NCBI GenBank assembly: GCA_003116975.1
Contig: BGKB01000023.1
Location: forward strand, 186,001 to 250,000
DNA from: Aurantiochytrium sp. KH105
Lineage: Eukaryota; Sar; Bigyra; Thraustochytrida; Thraustochytriidae
Length of the DNA: 64,000 nucleotides
Reading direction: 5' to 3'
A program made the translations under genes and the position numbers. Below the pieces are notes generated by a model. That model was not told the origin of the DNA. It worked only from the letters and a program-made list of their open reading frames with translations, and made no database searches. The first letter of the stretch is position 1. Every line of letters starts with the position of its first letter. This document shows, in pieces, positions 1 through 10,673 of the stretch.

Positions 1-589
1 CGAACGGGTCTCGCAGGACGCAGAACGCAGGCGGCGAACGAGCCCACGAGGAGTTGGTTCCTCGTGCGTGCGTGCGTGCGTGCGTGTCGCAGCAGCGCGA
101 GGCACGACCAGGCGAGGCCGATGAACGAGCCGATGGACGAGCTTCTTTCTGCCTCCTCGCTCCGTCACAATCCGAAGAAGAAGAAGAAAAAGAAGAAGAA
201 GATTGGGCGCACGCGATGCGAGCCCCCCCCCCCACACACCCACCACCCACACCTGGCGCGCCCCGCACCCGCAAACAGGCTGCGCGCGAGATTGATTATA
301 CCAGAATGCGATTGCTTGCTATGTTTCATCGTCAGTCTTTTTCTTCCTCCCTGTCGCCTTCGCTTCAATAGGCCAATGAGACGCCACGTTCCCGCTTTTG
401 CGGAGCGCGCCTTCCTGGGTTGATCGGTCGGCGTGGAGAACTGGCCGGACGGTCGGTTGAAGATCACTCACTGGAAGTGGCCAGTAGGCTGGAGAATGAA
501 TTCGGCTCGTGGCGTGAATCTCGAGCATCCGCCACGAGTGCCTCCTGTCCGTCGGTGTGTCTAATGTCCCTTCTTTTCTTGCCTGCGAG

Positions 590-616
590 GCCAGCCAGGC
601 CAGCCAGCCAGCCAGG
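590..616. repeat. CCAG/GCCA tetranucleotide tract
   Basis: Near-perfect CCAG-type repeats, followed about 130 bp later by the GGTC tract at 747-769. The same pair of motifs recurs at 34.91-34.99 kb. Confidence 0.8.
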
Positions 617-746
617 CCCGCCGCCAGCTAGCCAACCGCGGAGAGTAAGAGAACAGAGCGGCTCTAGGGATTTATTCTCTATGGCGTGCCCTGCTGCACG
701 AGCGAAGCCATGGCGATCGAACGCCTGGCCTTCGGACAATTGGTAG

Positions 747-769
747 ATCGGTCGGTCGGTCGGTCGGTG
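747..769. repeat. GGTC tetranucleotide tract
   Basis: About five GGTC units directly after a GATC. Partner of the CCAG tract to its left. Confidence 0.8.
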
Positions 770-1556
770 GGCTCGATCAATCTCGTTGCCATGCACAGCC
801 GTGAACGCGTATAGCTTTCTCTTTCACGTTGAGGCAGCTGCCGAAGATCCTATCCCGACGCAACGCGACGCGATATACACCCGCGAGGATCAGCGCGAAA
901 ATGCAGGTCGAGGTGCAGGTCGAAAAAGAAAAAGGCAATCGTTGATGATAAATAAATAAGAAACAAAAAAGAAAAGTCAAAATAAAAAACAAAAATGATC
1001 AAAACCAAAAGATCAGAAAATTCGAAATGCGCAAGCCTGGAGTCGCATTCTCACGTCACCAGCCACGCCGCTCGCCTGTTCTCAAGAAAACAAACGACCG
1101 GCCCGCCGACCCATCGCCACTGCAAGGCGGAGCCGGGACCGGGCTCCTCTCGAGAAGCGCGCACAAAGAAACAAACACACGTATAGACACATTGCCTACG
1201 CACACGCTCCTCCAGCGCTTCCCCTCGCAAAGGAAACAGTCACACAAAATCAAACAAACAAACAAACCTAAAGCCTGGAGCCGCAGCCCCTCCAGGTTCC
1301 TTCCGCGGCGCCGCGATCCGCCCCAACGGTCGCGGCGCCGCCCGGAGCCCCGACCGGCGCAGCGTCGGAGCGCGGGCCGCGGCCGCACTGTGACGGCTGG
1401 CTCGCAGTGCGAGGTGAGGGAAGGTGAGGGACCGATCTCGCGAGCGAGCGAGCGGAAGAGAGAGAGTGAGAGAGACGCAGGGACTCTCTCGGGGAGAAGA
1501 AGCTGCCCGCGTGCAGCACAGGTCGCAGGCGCTGGAGAAAGAGGCTGGCGACAGAC

Positions 1557-1634
1557 GTCGTGTCGTGTCGTGTCGTGTCGCTTTCGCGGTCCATCTCATC
1601 TCATCTCATCTCATCTCATCTCGTCTCGTCTCCT
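1557..1634. repeat. consecutive pentanucleotide tracts (GTGTC, CATCT, CGTCT)
   Basis: Three different 5-bp units follow one another: GTGTC (1557-1581), CATCT (1591-1621) and CGTCT (1620-1634). The units differ by one or two bases, as if one tract had drifted into the next. Confidence 0.85.
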
Positions 1635-3528
1635 CTCGCTTCGATCCAACTCATCTCGCGAGAGGAGCGCAGGTCGAGCGACAGACGCCTCTCCTCGCTC
1701 GTCCTAGCCGCGGAGCCCCTCCCTCCTCGCTCCGGCCGCCTCCCTGCCTCCGCTCCAGGCGCGGCGCGGCGCCGAGCCTGGAGCGCGGGCGCAAGCGTTC
1801 GGGGTGGACGCAGCGTGCACGCATTAGCATGCAGCAGCGCTCGGTCGGTGCCGCTGTCGCGCGTGCTTCTTCTCCCCCTCCCGCCCTCCCGCCCGCGCGC
1901 CCGTCCGCGCGGAGTCGGAGCAGCAGCGGCAGTGGCAGCTCGCGCCCGTGCGCGCTCCGCGCAGCGATGCGAGGGCCGAGCGATTGAGCGAGCTTCGTTT
2001 GCCAAAGATCGACGACCTCACCTTGTCCTCGCGTCTCCGCCCCTGACAGAAAAGAGAAGAAAAGAAAAGAAAAGGAAACTCGCCGGCAGTGCAGCCAGCA
2101 GCTGCAGCTTGCAAGCGGGCCGCCGCGCGCCGAGGCCTGGACTCCCGCCCGTCCCTCCCGTGCGCAGCCAATCCAAGCCAAGCCGAGCCAATTCGAGCCA
2201 CCTCAAGCCGCGCGAGATTGTGTCTGGCGCGCGCTGTTTTCTGATGTGAATGACCCGGCCGCGCACTCGTTCTTCCCCCACAGCCTTACCCACGTGTGAG
2301 CTTGGGGGACCGGCGCTCACTCGCCAGTCGCATGTCGGTCGGAGACCCGGCCAGGAAGAGTAAGAAGAAAGGAAGCAAGGCGAGGCACGCTCGTGCTGCG
2401 CTGCGCGATCGAGAGAGAGAGGGAGAGATGGAGGAGAGATCAGCTGCGACTGCGAAATGAATGCACGCGCGAAATGCGAGTGGAAGCAAGTCGAGTGTCG
2501 ACCGCGCCTGCTGCTGACTCGGGTCGATCGCGTGCATGTATACTCATGTACGTATACCTGCAAGAATGCTTGCTGAGTCGGCTTGGTGGGTGCCGTTTTT
2601 CCCAGCTTCCTGGCGGCAGGACCTTACGGGCGGGCAGGAGGGAGCCAGACAGCCCGCTCCAGGCGCTGCCAATCCCAGGTGCGGTCGCGGTCGTCGTGCC
2701 GCCGTCTGCAGCTGCGTGCAGCCAGCCACGAGGATTGCGGTGGATGAGGTGGCGCTTGAGGTAGGATCAATACTCGGCGCGGCAGCGCACAAATCGGCGA
2801 ACGCATGCGCAACTGACTGACCAACCCCAGCCCGCCCTTGCGTCGCGACGAGGTCGAGGAATGAGTGCAGTGGGAGGCATGGCATGGGAAAATCACCGAG
2901 AGGAGGTCCATTGTCGCACTTTGACCGAGAGAGAAAGAAATTTCTGCAGCCACCAACGAGGCAGGGCATGCTTCATATACTCGGAAAGCGCATGTACGTA
3001 CGGGTGAGTGCGCGTCTGTCGGGGCACCGGAGACCGCGTCCTGCTCGAATAAAAATGCTCTTCGAACGAGTGTAAAAGGAAAAATCCACACTCCTGCGGC
3101 CTATTCTTTCTTTTCAGAGTCAAAGAATTAGAACGCAGTTGCAGAAGCGATACAAGTAAAGAAAATTCACGTGTGTTTTAATATCGACTCGAAAAAGGAC
3201 CCAAGAGGGACCCTAACAATGATTCCACGGGCTTCGAGCATGTATAGTCAACCCGTTCTGATATGCAAATAAGAGGTATTGCCGCAATTTAGGTCCAACG
3301 AATCAACACGAAATTGTTCATGGTTGACAATAAGGATCAAATGCCGTCCAAGTCTTTTCTACATTTTTGAAAATTAAGCGCCGGGTAGTAAGCAAATAAA
3401 ACATCTTTGCATCTGAATTCAAAATATGCAAAGCGTAACTTCGATAGACTGAACGAACTTTAAATTCGCATGTATTTATTTCCTATGTGAGCCATTTTGC
3501 TTGGTAAGCCCACGTCCTCTTTCTACAT

Positions 3529-3644
3529 TGCTCATTGTCAAGGCGATACAATCCTGCTCATTGATTGTCAAGGCAATACAATCCTGCTCATTGATTCTCA
3601 AGGCAATACAATGCTGCTCATTGATTCTCAAGGCAACACAATGC
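3529..3644. repeat. 30-bp minisatellite, about 3.9 copies, overlapping a stop codon
   Basis: Units start at 3529 (26 bp, lacking four bases), 3555, 3585 and 3615 (30 bp each), and differ by only a few substitutions. Each contains the core TGCTCATTGATTSTCAAGGC. The last unit carries the stop codon of the leftward EF-hand/WD40 gene (stop at 3628-3630), so the CDS ends inside the array. There are no unique spacers, so it is not a CRISPR array. Confidence 0.9.
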
Positions 3645-6600
3645 AGGCTGTGCCGCGCACGAGCGCCCGTTGCACACAAAGGTCCTTTGGCGCCCCCTGC
3701 GAAGGAAATGGATAAGGTCCGACTGTGTTGAATGAGTCCGTATGCAGCACAAAGGTCTCCTGCGCATCCATGTCAACAAGCGTGACAGCGGATGTCGTGC
3801 CTGGTACGCTGACAACGCCCTTAAGGCTTGCACGAGGAAGCTTGAGTTCGTGTGCAAGGTCCAAATGCTCCGCGTCCAGCGCTTGGATGACCCCGTCTTC
3901 CGTTATCGCATAGATGTGCGCACCGCAATAAGCCAGCGAGACCACGATTCCGTCCAAGCTTGCAGACGCGCCGACTTGTGCTGTGCTCACATCCCAGCGC
4001 CGAATGACGAGATCCCGGCCGGCCGTGAATACGAACCGACCACACCATGACACCGTCGCGCACGAGCATCGTTTGCTGTGTCCCAAAAACGGCAGTGGCT
4101 GCGGTCGGTCAGGGTCCTCCAACTCGATACGCTGCGCAAATGTTGTTATGCGAATGCCATCCCAGTCCACCGCCAGATCCGGCATGCTAACAGCCTCAGC
4201 AACGCGCACGTCTGCAATGCAGACGCGCTTGCGCCAAACTCGTACGCGGCACATGCTGTCTGCACTCGCCCAAACCTGCGAGCTCTTTTGACGTGAAATC
4301 GCGCTCACCACAGCGCCTGGATGTGCACATATTTCACCACGATATCCGCGTGGGACCTGAGCAACTCTTGTCTGCCCATCATCCTCCTTCTTTGCGTCAC
4401 TGTCTTGCTCTTGCTCTTGCTCTTGCTCTTGCTCTTGCTGTAGTTCTTGGATTTCCAAATGTTGCTCCATCTCCTGCAAAAAGTGCACATGGCCACCAAC
4501 GTCGCCCGCGAGACCGCACGATACCACAGATAATTCGTGCAAAAATGTATCGGCACGCGACACGCGCAGCGCGCCCTCATGAGCACTGAGCACAACAGCG
4601 ACACGCAGATTGCTCGCCACGCCGAGACACGTGAATGAGCGTTCGTCTAAAAAGGAGCAGCCACGTCGCGTTGCAACTTCTTCGTCTCGATCCCGGACAT
4701 CTTCGAGGACAACGTGCTCGAATTGCACGCTAGTGTCAGCCTCAATAAATATGGCTACGAGCGACCCGCGCGCGGCTTCAAAATCATCATCGCCCGTCGC
4801 ATCTTCCTCTTCCTCAGCCTCGTCATCGTCATTGTCGCCTCGACAGTCGCGCTCCTGGTCCATTCTTCGAGCCAACATGGCGAGATTGCCCCCTTCTGAG
4901 ACCGCAATCGATTCCACGACGAGCCTTTCACCCAATTTATGCGGCCCACTGCGGGGCTCGCCCGTCACCGTGTCCACCACCAACGCTACACGCGCTGGCC
5001 CACGGCACACGAGCGCCACGAGCCGCGCATCTGCACTAAATGCGCAAGCGTCAACCACATCGGGCACAGCAGCCCCCACAGCGCGCTGCCGACCCGAACC
5101 CACGTCCAAAGAAACAGCACCATCTCCGCCAACGCGCAAGAGCTCGCCGCGCGCATTGAACTGGCGCGGCATACCGTGTGTAACACCCACCACGCTGCGA
5201 CGGCCGCGCGCCTGCAAGGCTCCTACGGCATCCGAGGCAAAGTCAACCTTTTCCTCCAGGCTCATCTCCGGAAACCCGCGTCGTAGCACCGAGACGTGCA
5301 CGTCTACGCCGGCAACCGACTCAGGAGCGACCCAAGTCTTGTCCAATGTTTCCTCGGGGATCGGATTCGCAGACACAGAATCTGCAAAGCAAGCCTTGCC
5401 ATCTGCATCCAGCATGCGCACAATCTCGCAATCGTCCGCAAACTCAACTTGCCGCGGGGGCCATCTCCACGCTGCGCCTCTTGGCGCCAGCGGTTTGCGT
5501 ACCTGCCCAAATGTATGGTCATAGAATACCATCGTGCCGTCCTCAAGGCCAACAACGAGCCGAAAAGACTCGCTACCGGTGCTTGCGGGGCTCCATGCAA
5601 GGCACTGTACTGCAGTGGCACTCGCTTCTGGACCCGCGGCAACAGCACCACTTGTGAGCGTCTTCGTATCCTCGGAAAGCTTGCTCGAGACGCTGCGAAT
5701 GTACACCTTGCCTGTGTTCGTTCCCACCGCAACCAAGTCGCTGTCTTGCGAAAAAGCTGCACACGTGCACTTCGACGCGCCCTTGGGGTCCAAGTTCACC
5801 TCATTTACCAAGCTCAGCGATCTCGTCCAGAGACATACGGAGGCATCGATCTCCCCAATGCTTGCCCATAGTCCACTTCGGGATCGGCAAAGACTCAGGA
5901 TCTTCTTGTGCGCCGAAGCAATCTCTACGTTTGTGCTCCCGAGGCTTACAACACGATGCCCGTCCACCACGATAGCCCCGCGACATACCCCATGAACGGA
6001 ACCTGGGATGACCTCGCTCGCCACGACATTCTCGAGAACGCCCTTTTCTGTCCACAACCGCACGACACCATTCTCGCTCACAGAGACGCCGTCGCGAAGA
6101 AGTGCAACACCCGTTCCTTCGTGTACCTTGCTCTCCAGCAGAAAAAGCTTTGCTTGCGCACCGTCGACTCGCCAAAGCGAACCGCTACGATCACCGCACC
6201 AGTCTCGCCACAAGCACGTCACCTCGGACGTTTCTGTAGCGCGTCGTCGCCGATACTTGCGACCCTCCGTTTCGTGGACCCAAATGTGACCTGTCTCCAC
6301 ATCTAATTCAGCAACATAGACCAGCGCTCCAGATACATGCAATACGCTGATTCGACTCTTCGTGCCCACAAGAGGAAAATGCGTGATGGGACTCGAGGAC
6401 GCAAACAAGCCTTCGCCGCAAGAGTACTTTTCGTCAACTTGCAAGCGCCATACCTGGACGTGATGATCGCCCCCTACAGCAGCAACAGTGCCAGAACTTG
6501 ACGCATCGACCTCGTTTGCGCCTTCTAGTCGTATGCGCGCCCAAAGCGCACAACCCCCGCTAGACGCCAAGGCACCCTCGCTGACGCTTATTCGCCAAAC

Positions 6601-9579
6601 CGAAACACACAACGTGTCACACGCCACGAGCCACCAAAAGCCAGCATCTTCTGAGACAGGACACGAACGCACGCAAACGACTTGAGCGAACATTCGCAGA
6701 TATCGCGCTGCGCCATCACGAGAGGCCGCAACCACCACCATATCCGAAGCAGCGTAGGCAACAACTCCCTTGTCACCGATACTTGCAATGCACTCACCTT
6801 TGGCGCCCTTGCAACCTTGGACCGTGCGATCGTAGTGAACGAGTTCTGGTTCAACCATCTTTAGATCCTCTGCACGAGAAGTTGACCGGGGTGCTGCATC
6901 CTCCTTTTCTTCGTCTTCATCGTCGTTGTCTTCTTCTTCTTCCTCTCCGTTGGCATCACCACTCTTGTCCTTCTTCTTGCCTTCGTCCTTGTTGTTCTTT
7001 TCCTCTGACTCGTCAGCATCGTGGTGTTTAAAAAATGCAAGATCTTTGGGCGCCTCGTCTCTTCCACGCAGCGCAAACGTTAATTCCTTCGTGCAACTGC
7101 GTAAAATGACCTTTTCTCCCGTCAGTGCAGTCGAATAAAAGCACCCCGAGTCATCCTCGCTGGCCACAAGATGCACCGGCGCGGGCTCGTCTTCCCCCAT
7201 AGCGTCTTCCTCAGCGTGCACTGCGAGTTTGATGCGACGTAAACCTTTTTTGCGCAAAACAGACTTGCGTGAGGCCTCGAAAGCATTGTCCGCGTCAAAC
7301 GAGACATGCCATGCTCCTTTGCCTTGCGCTGGCCAGAATTGCGGCTTCACAATTGGGACCCGTTCTGGGAGTCGACAAAACTCCTCGCGCGCCCATACAT
7401 CGTAAACGCGATCCTCCGCAAAGAGATACTGCCCACAGGGCGACCAAGTGAGCAAACGTGCCGCAAAGCCTTCTTCGCTCACGGTAAAGGTTTCCTTCCA
7501 CACCATGGCATCGTCATCTCGCGCCACTACAGAAAGGCCGTCTTCGTGACCGAGTGCGACGAGTGTCATGACCTTGGGCTTCACGACATCGCGACCAGTC
7601 ATAACAAGAACCTTGCGATCCACCATGCACGTCGAGCACAAGTGTCCAAGTCCCTCCATGTCCCACAAACGTAGAGTTCCGTCGCTGCCCGTCGTCAATA
7701 GTCGGGACTCTGGCAACCAGAACTGCCTCTCCATCCCAGGGTGACCGCACGATACTCCGCCTTCGCCAAGCACGCTCCCACTCACGCCGTGGACCAACAT
7801 CACTTCGCAAGCGCGTGTAGTGACGGCAATGCGCGATCCCTCGAGTGACCAGCACACGCTCACGGCTCCCGTACTCAACGATGGTGCCTGCGTCACCTCG
7901 TCATACTCTGCAACGAGCTGAACATTGAGACTCCAGAGTTTGAGCGAGCCATTCTTGGGGGAGCCCGTCGTGAACCCTCGCGAACATACATGCAGTGCAA
8001 TCACTGCATCATTATCGTCAAAGGCTTGCACAGCGCGCGTCACGCGGTATCCCTCGACCACGTACAGTTTGCCGTCATCCGCACCGAGGACGGCAAACGT
8101 GGATCGCGGATGAAATGCGGCAGAAACGAAGTCAACCTCGGGAGCTCGATCGAAGCCTACACATCGCTGCTCGCCTCCGTCAACATCCAGGATCTCCGCC
8201 AAGCCTTGCCGCCCGCACACCAGTATGCGATCTTCCTCGACGTGCGCCAACGCTTTGATCGAACCTGGTGGTAGTTGGAAGACTGCTTCCAATCTTGTTT
8301 GTGCAAACCTCCTGGTCATCTTCTTTGCGCGCGTCGTCTTGGAAATGAGTCTTCTCGAGCCCTCTCGATCCTCCTCAGAGTCTCCGTCGTTGTCCGAAGA
8401 ATCGAGGGAGTCCTCCTCCTCCGAGCTTTCACTATCGTTGTCGTACTCGGAATCGAGCTCCGCATCGTCCTTTTGCTCAGGTGCTGCGACAGTAACGTTG
8501 CTGCAGCGTGCTTTGTGTGAGGTTACATTCACCAAAGAGTACACACGAGCGGTGCCTTGTTCGTCGGCCACGCAAAGCTCGCGACGACTGCTCGCCCAAC
8601 TCAAGGCCACCGTGGAAAACGCCGTGTCCACAACAGCAAGAGGTTCAAGTTTGGGAAACGTCCAAACCACAACTTGCTGCTGGCAGGCGGTTGCAATGAG
8701 ATCGTGCGTCCAGCTGTATGCCTGGGCCACGATATCACCTTCATGGTACCATCCAATACGTCCAGGATTCTCGCGTCCATCGTTTTGCGGCTGGGCAGAG
8801 CTTGCAATAAGCATTGGGCCTACAATGCGCACCAGTTGGCCGTCCGCCATGAAGAATGCCTGACGCGCACCACACACGTTTTTCGGCTCGCCAAGGAGAC
8901 GCTGTGCCGGTGATTGTGCCATTGCTCGTGCTCGACCTTGTGGAATGACAAATGGCATACTCTCGCCACCTTGCTCTGTGAGTTGTTCAAAGGCCTGCAG
9001 CCAGCCTCGCGCACGGCGGCAAGAGTTGTTCACAAAGCCAGCGCGCGACAAACGCTCGTGCGGAGTCGCCGCAAATAAAATGTCTGCGACCAGCTCAAGC
9101 TCCGCGGCGCTTGGAATGATAAAGCGGCCCCCGCCAAAACGCTCAATGCCTGCGCAACACGTGTCAAGAAGCAGGAATACCTCATCAAACGAGAGCGAGC
9201 CACGGCGATCAAAGTCGAACACCTCAAAGAGCGCCTTGAGTCGCGTCTTGCGACTCGTCGAGCTAAAGCACACGGCGGCTCCTACGAGCTGCAAGCAGTC
9301 CACCGTGGACAGCATGTCATCTGTTTTGGCGCACGGGCACAGCTCACCACAGGCTTCCGATGTGCCGAGCAGTCGTAGACAGTCGTTCGCATCGAGTGTA
9401 AAGTCTAGGCCGCGGTGTCTCTCCACGAGGCTCCACATGGCCTTGGACCCCATTCCCGCAAGACATGTGCACCATGGCTTCGACTCCGGCACGCAAGCTT
9501 TGCTCTCCTGTCTCTCAGCCTTGGCACCTCCGCCGTGGCCCTCGGCGCTCGCAGCCTCCCGCGCGACCACGAGGCCCAT
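3628..9579 (-). CDS. giant EF-hand + WD40-repeat protein (EML-like architecture)
   Basis: A 1,983-residue protein. Near the N-terminus there is one good EF-hand loop at residues 122-133 (D122, D124, G127, E133). Almost all the rest consists of WD40-like blades, many ending in forms such as LWDMEG, LWSLNV or RRWDVS. Four acidic inserts interrupt the propellers, and a run of alternating Glu/Gln lies near residues 1713-1727, encoded by CTTGCT repeats at 4402-4440. Length and multi-propeller layout resemble the long EML5/EML6 microtubule-associated proteins (about 1,960 residues), but no clear HELP motif was seen, so that assignment is inference; ciliary WD40 proteins are an alternative. The start is the first in-frame ATG; Met43 is another possibility. 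The gene is divergent from the channel gene to its right, and its stop codon lies inside a minisatellite. Confidence 0.85.
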   Translation of the reverse strand: MGLVVAREAASAEGHGGGAKAERQESKACVPESKPWCTCLAGMGSKAMWSLVERHRGLDFTLDANDCLRLLGTSEACGELCPCAKTDDMLSTVDCLQLVGAAVCFSSTSRKTRLKALFEVFDFDRRGSLSFDEVFLLLDTCCAGIERFGGGRFIIPSAAELELVADILFAATPHERLSRAGFVNNSCRRARGWLQAFEQLTEQGGESMPFVIPQGRARAMAQSPAQRLLGEPKNVCGARQAFFMADGQLVRIVGPMLIASSAQPQNDGRENPGRIGWYHEGDIVAQAYSWTHDLIATACQQQVVVWTFPKLEPLAVVDTAFSTVALSWASSRRELCVADEQGTARVYSLVNVTSHKARCSNVTVAAPEQKDDAELDSEYDNDSESSEEEDSLDSSDNDGDSEEDREGSRRLISKTTRAKKMTRRFAQTRLEAVFQLPPGSIKALAHVEEDRILVCGRQGLAEILDVDGGEQRCVGFDRAPEVDFVSAAFHPRSTFAVLGADDGKLYVVEGYRVTRAVQAFDDNDAVIALHVCSRGFTTGSPKNGSLKLWSLNVQLVAEYDEVTQAPSLSTGAVSVCWSLEGSRIAVTTRACEVMLVHGVSGSVLGEGGVSCGHPGMERQFWLPESRLLTTGSDGTLRLWDMEGLGHLCSTCMVDRKVLVMTGRDVVKPKVMTLVALGHEDGLSVVARDDDAMVWKETFTVSEEGFAARLLTWSPCGQYLFAEDRVYDVWAREEFCRLPERVPIVKPQFWPAQGKGAWHVSFDADNAFEASRKSVLRKKGLRRIKLAVHAEEDAMGEDEPAPVHLVASEDDSGCFYSTALTGEKVILRSCTKELTFALRGRDEAPKDLAFFKHHDADESEEKNNKDEGKKKDKSGDANGEEEEEDNDDEDEEKEDAAPRSTSRAEDLKMVEPELVHYDRTVQGCKGAKGECIASIGDKGVVAYAASDMVVVAASRDGAARYLRMFAQVVCVRSCPVSEDAGFWWLVACDTLCVSVWRISVSEGALASSGGCALWARIRLEGANEVDASSSGTVAAVGGDHHVQVWRLQVDEKYSCGEGLFASSSPITHFPLVGTKSRISVLHVSGALVYVAELDVETGHIWVHETEGRKYRRRRATETSEVTCLWRDWCGDRSGSLWRVDGAQAKLFLLESKVHEGTGVALLRDGVSVSENGVVRLWTEKGVLENVVASEVIPGSVHGVCRGAIVVDGHRVVSLGSTNVEIASAHKKILSLCRSRSGLWASIGEIDASVCLWTRSLSLVNEVNLDPKGASKCTCAAFSQDSDLVAVGTNTGKVYIRSVSSKLSEDTKTLTSGAVAAGPEASATAVQCLAWSPASTGSESFRLVVGLEDGTMVFYDHTFGQVRKPLAPRGAAWRWPPRQVEFADDCEIVRMLDADGKACFADSVSANPIPEETLDKTWVAPESVAGVDVHVSVLRRGFPEMSLEEKVDFASDAVGALQARGRRSVVGVTHGMPRQFNARGELLRVGGDGAVSLDVGSGRQRAVGAAVPDVVDACAFSADARLVALVCRGPARVALVVDTVTGEPRSGPHKLGERLVVESIAVSEGGNLAMLARRMDQERDCRGDNDDDEAEEEEDATGDDDFEAARGSLVAIFIEADTSVQFEHVVLEDVRDRDEEVATRRGCSFLDERSFTCLGVASNLRVAVVLSAHEGALRVSRADTFLHELSVVSCGLAGDVGGHVHFLQEMEQHLEIQELQQEQEQEQEQEQDSDAKKEDDGQTRVAQVPRGYRGEICAHPGAVVSAISRQKSSQVWASADSMCRVRVWRKRVCIADVRVAEAVSMPDLAVDWDGIRITTFAQRIELEDPDRPQPLPFLGHSKRCSCATVSWCGRFVFTAGRDLVIRRWDVSTAQVGASASLDGIVVSLAYCGAHIYAITEDGVIQALDAEHLDLAHELKLPRASLKGVVSVPGTTSAVTLVDMDAQETFVLHTDSFNTVGPYPFPSQGAPKDLCVQRALVRGTACIVLP

Positions 9580-10673
9580 CTCCTTGCTCGCGCGACCAGC
9601 GTTGTCAGCTGTATGGGTAAGGAAAGCTTAGAAGAAAAGGTCTTCGTCCCAATTCTGCCCAACGCCTCGGGCGCGCCCGCTCGCTGCTGGGTGAACCCCA
9701 GAAATAACAAATGGGCGCTCGAGCAAAGTAGCGCCTTCCTCCGTCGAGAGGGAGAGGACCTTGGCTCGTTTATTCGTTGGTTTTGCCTGTGCTGCTTGCT
9801 CATGCAAAGCCTGGCCGACCGCTTATTGATGGTCTTCGCCTCGTGATCACTGCAATTATTATCCAACGGAAGTATTCTGGAACGATGCAGAACCACTTGC
9901 GAAACCCAAATAATCGTAACGGACACAAGAGGAGCGCCATAGCTTGCTTGCGTGTTTTGCTTCTTGCCGCGAATCTCGACGCTTTCTTTGCGTCCGAAGA
10001 AACTGGCGATTGAAACGATCAAAGACGCGTCACGGGGAGCGTGCGTGTGCGTGACGACTCTATTTTCTTTTTTATAATTCCTAGTTAATTGCGAGGACGA
10101 GCTCGATACAGTGACCGGTGACCCCTCACAGCTCGAGACGGTTTGGCTAGGGTAGGAAGCAACGAGCGGTAAAGTGATGAGAAAGCCTTGCAAAAGCTAG
10201 GTCTACAGAGCGCACGAAGCTAAGATCTCGCTCCTTCTCTCCTAGGCCCCCCTTAACCCCCCCCCCCCCCCAAATGTTCTTCCGGGCCCTTCCGTGCTGA
10301 CTCGATCAAACCACCAGTACAACGCGGACGGGAAAAGCAGCTACTCCCTTGCATCATACATATAGTACATAGTCGGTAGTAGCTGACATTCAACCCTCAG
10401 TCTGACTGACGGCCCGAGCTTTGCTGCGGCACTAGCAGCAACAAACCAGCGAGGAGTCTCATCGTCTCCGTCCGCGATTGCGCAGCATTGCTTGTCGCGC
10501 CATCTTCTCCCTCGGCTGGGAGCGCGGAGGCGTGCACGGCAGTCGCCACAAGGGCCGGCAAAAGCGAGGCAAGGCGAGGCCAGGCTCGGGCTCCGGCCCG
10601 AACCTCGGCCTGGCCAAGCAACGCGAAAGTTGTCTTTCTTCTTAGCTGATTATCGCACAAGCCTCCTCGCAGC
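9580..10673. promoter_or_regulatory. divergent intergenic region between the EF-hand/WD40 and channel genes
   Basis: 1.09 kb between two diverging start codons, so it should carry both promoters. No convincing TATA element or gene was seen. It contains a 15-C homopolymer run at 10257-10271, followed by pyrimidine-rich DNA. Confidence 0.5.
10257..10271. repeat. 15-base C homopolymer
   Basis: Uninterrupted run of C, about 400 bp upstream of the channel start codon. Such runs are prone to sequencing error, so its exact length is uncertain. Confidence 0.85.

Larger units (their letters stand above)
1..3528. other. gene-free left end, GC-rich then AT-rich
   Basis: No open frame here resembles a known family. 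The overlapping frames between about 1.0 and 2.9 kb are Arg/Ser/Pro-rich translations of GC-rich low-complexity DNA and were left out. It holds a GTGC tract (about 65-88), a purine GAA tract (174-202), CCAG and GGTC tracts, and pentanucleotide tracts at 1557-1634. From about 3,060 the DNA becomes AT-rich, as expected downstream of the leftward gene that ends at 3,628. It may contain the regulatory region of a gene beyond the left edge. Confidence 0.5.

Noticed and set aside
3529-3644. CRISPR-like array
   Set aside because: Units are directly joined with no unique spacers, and the genome is eukaryotic.
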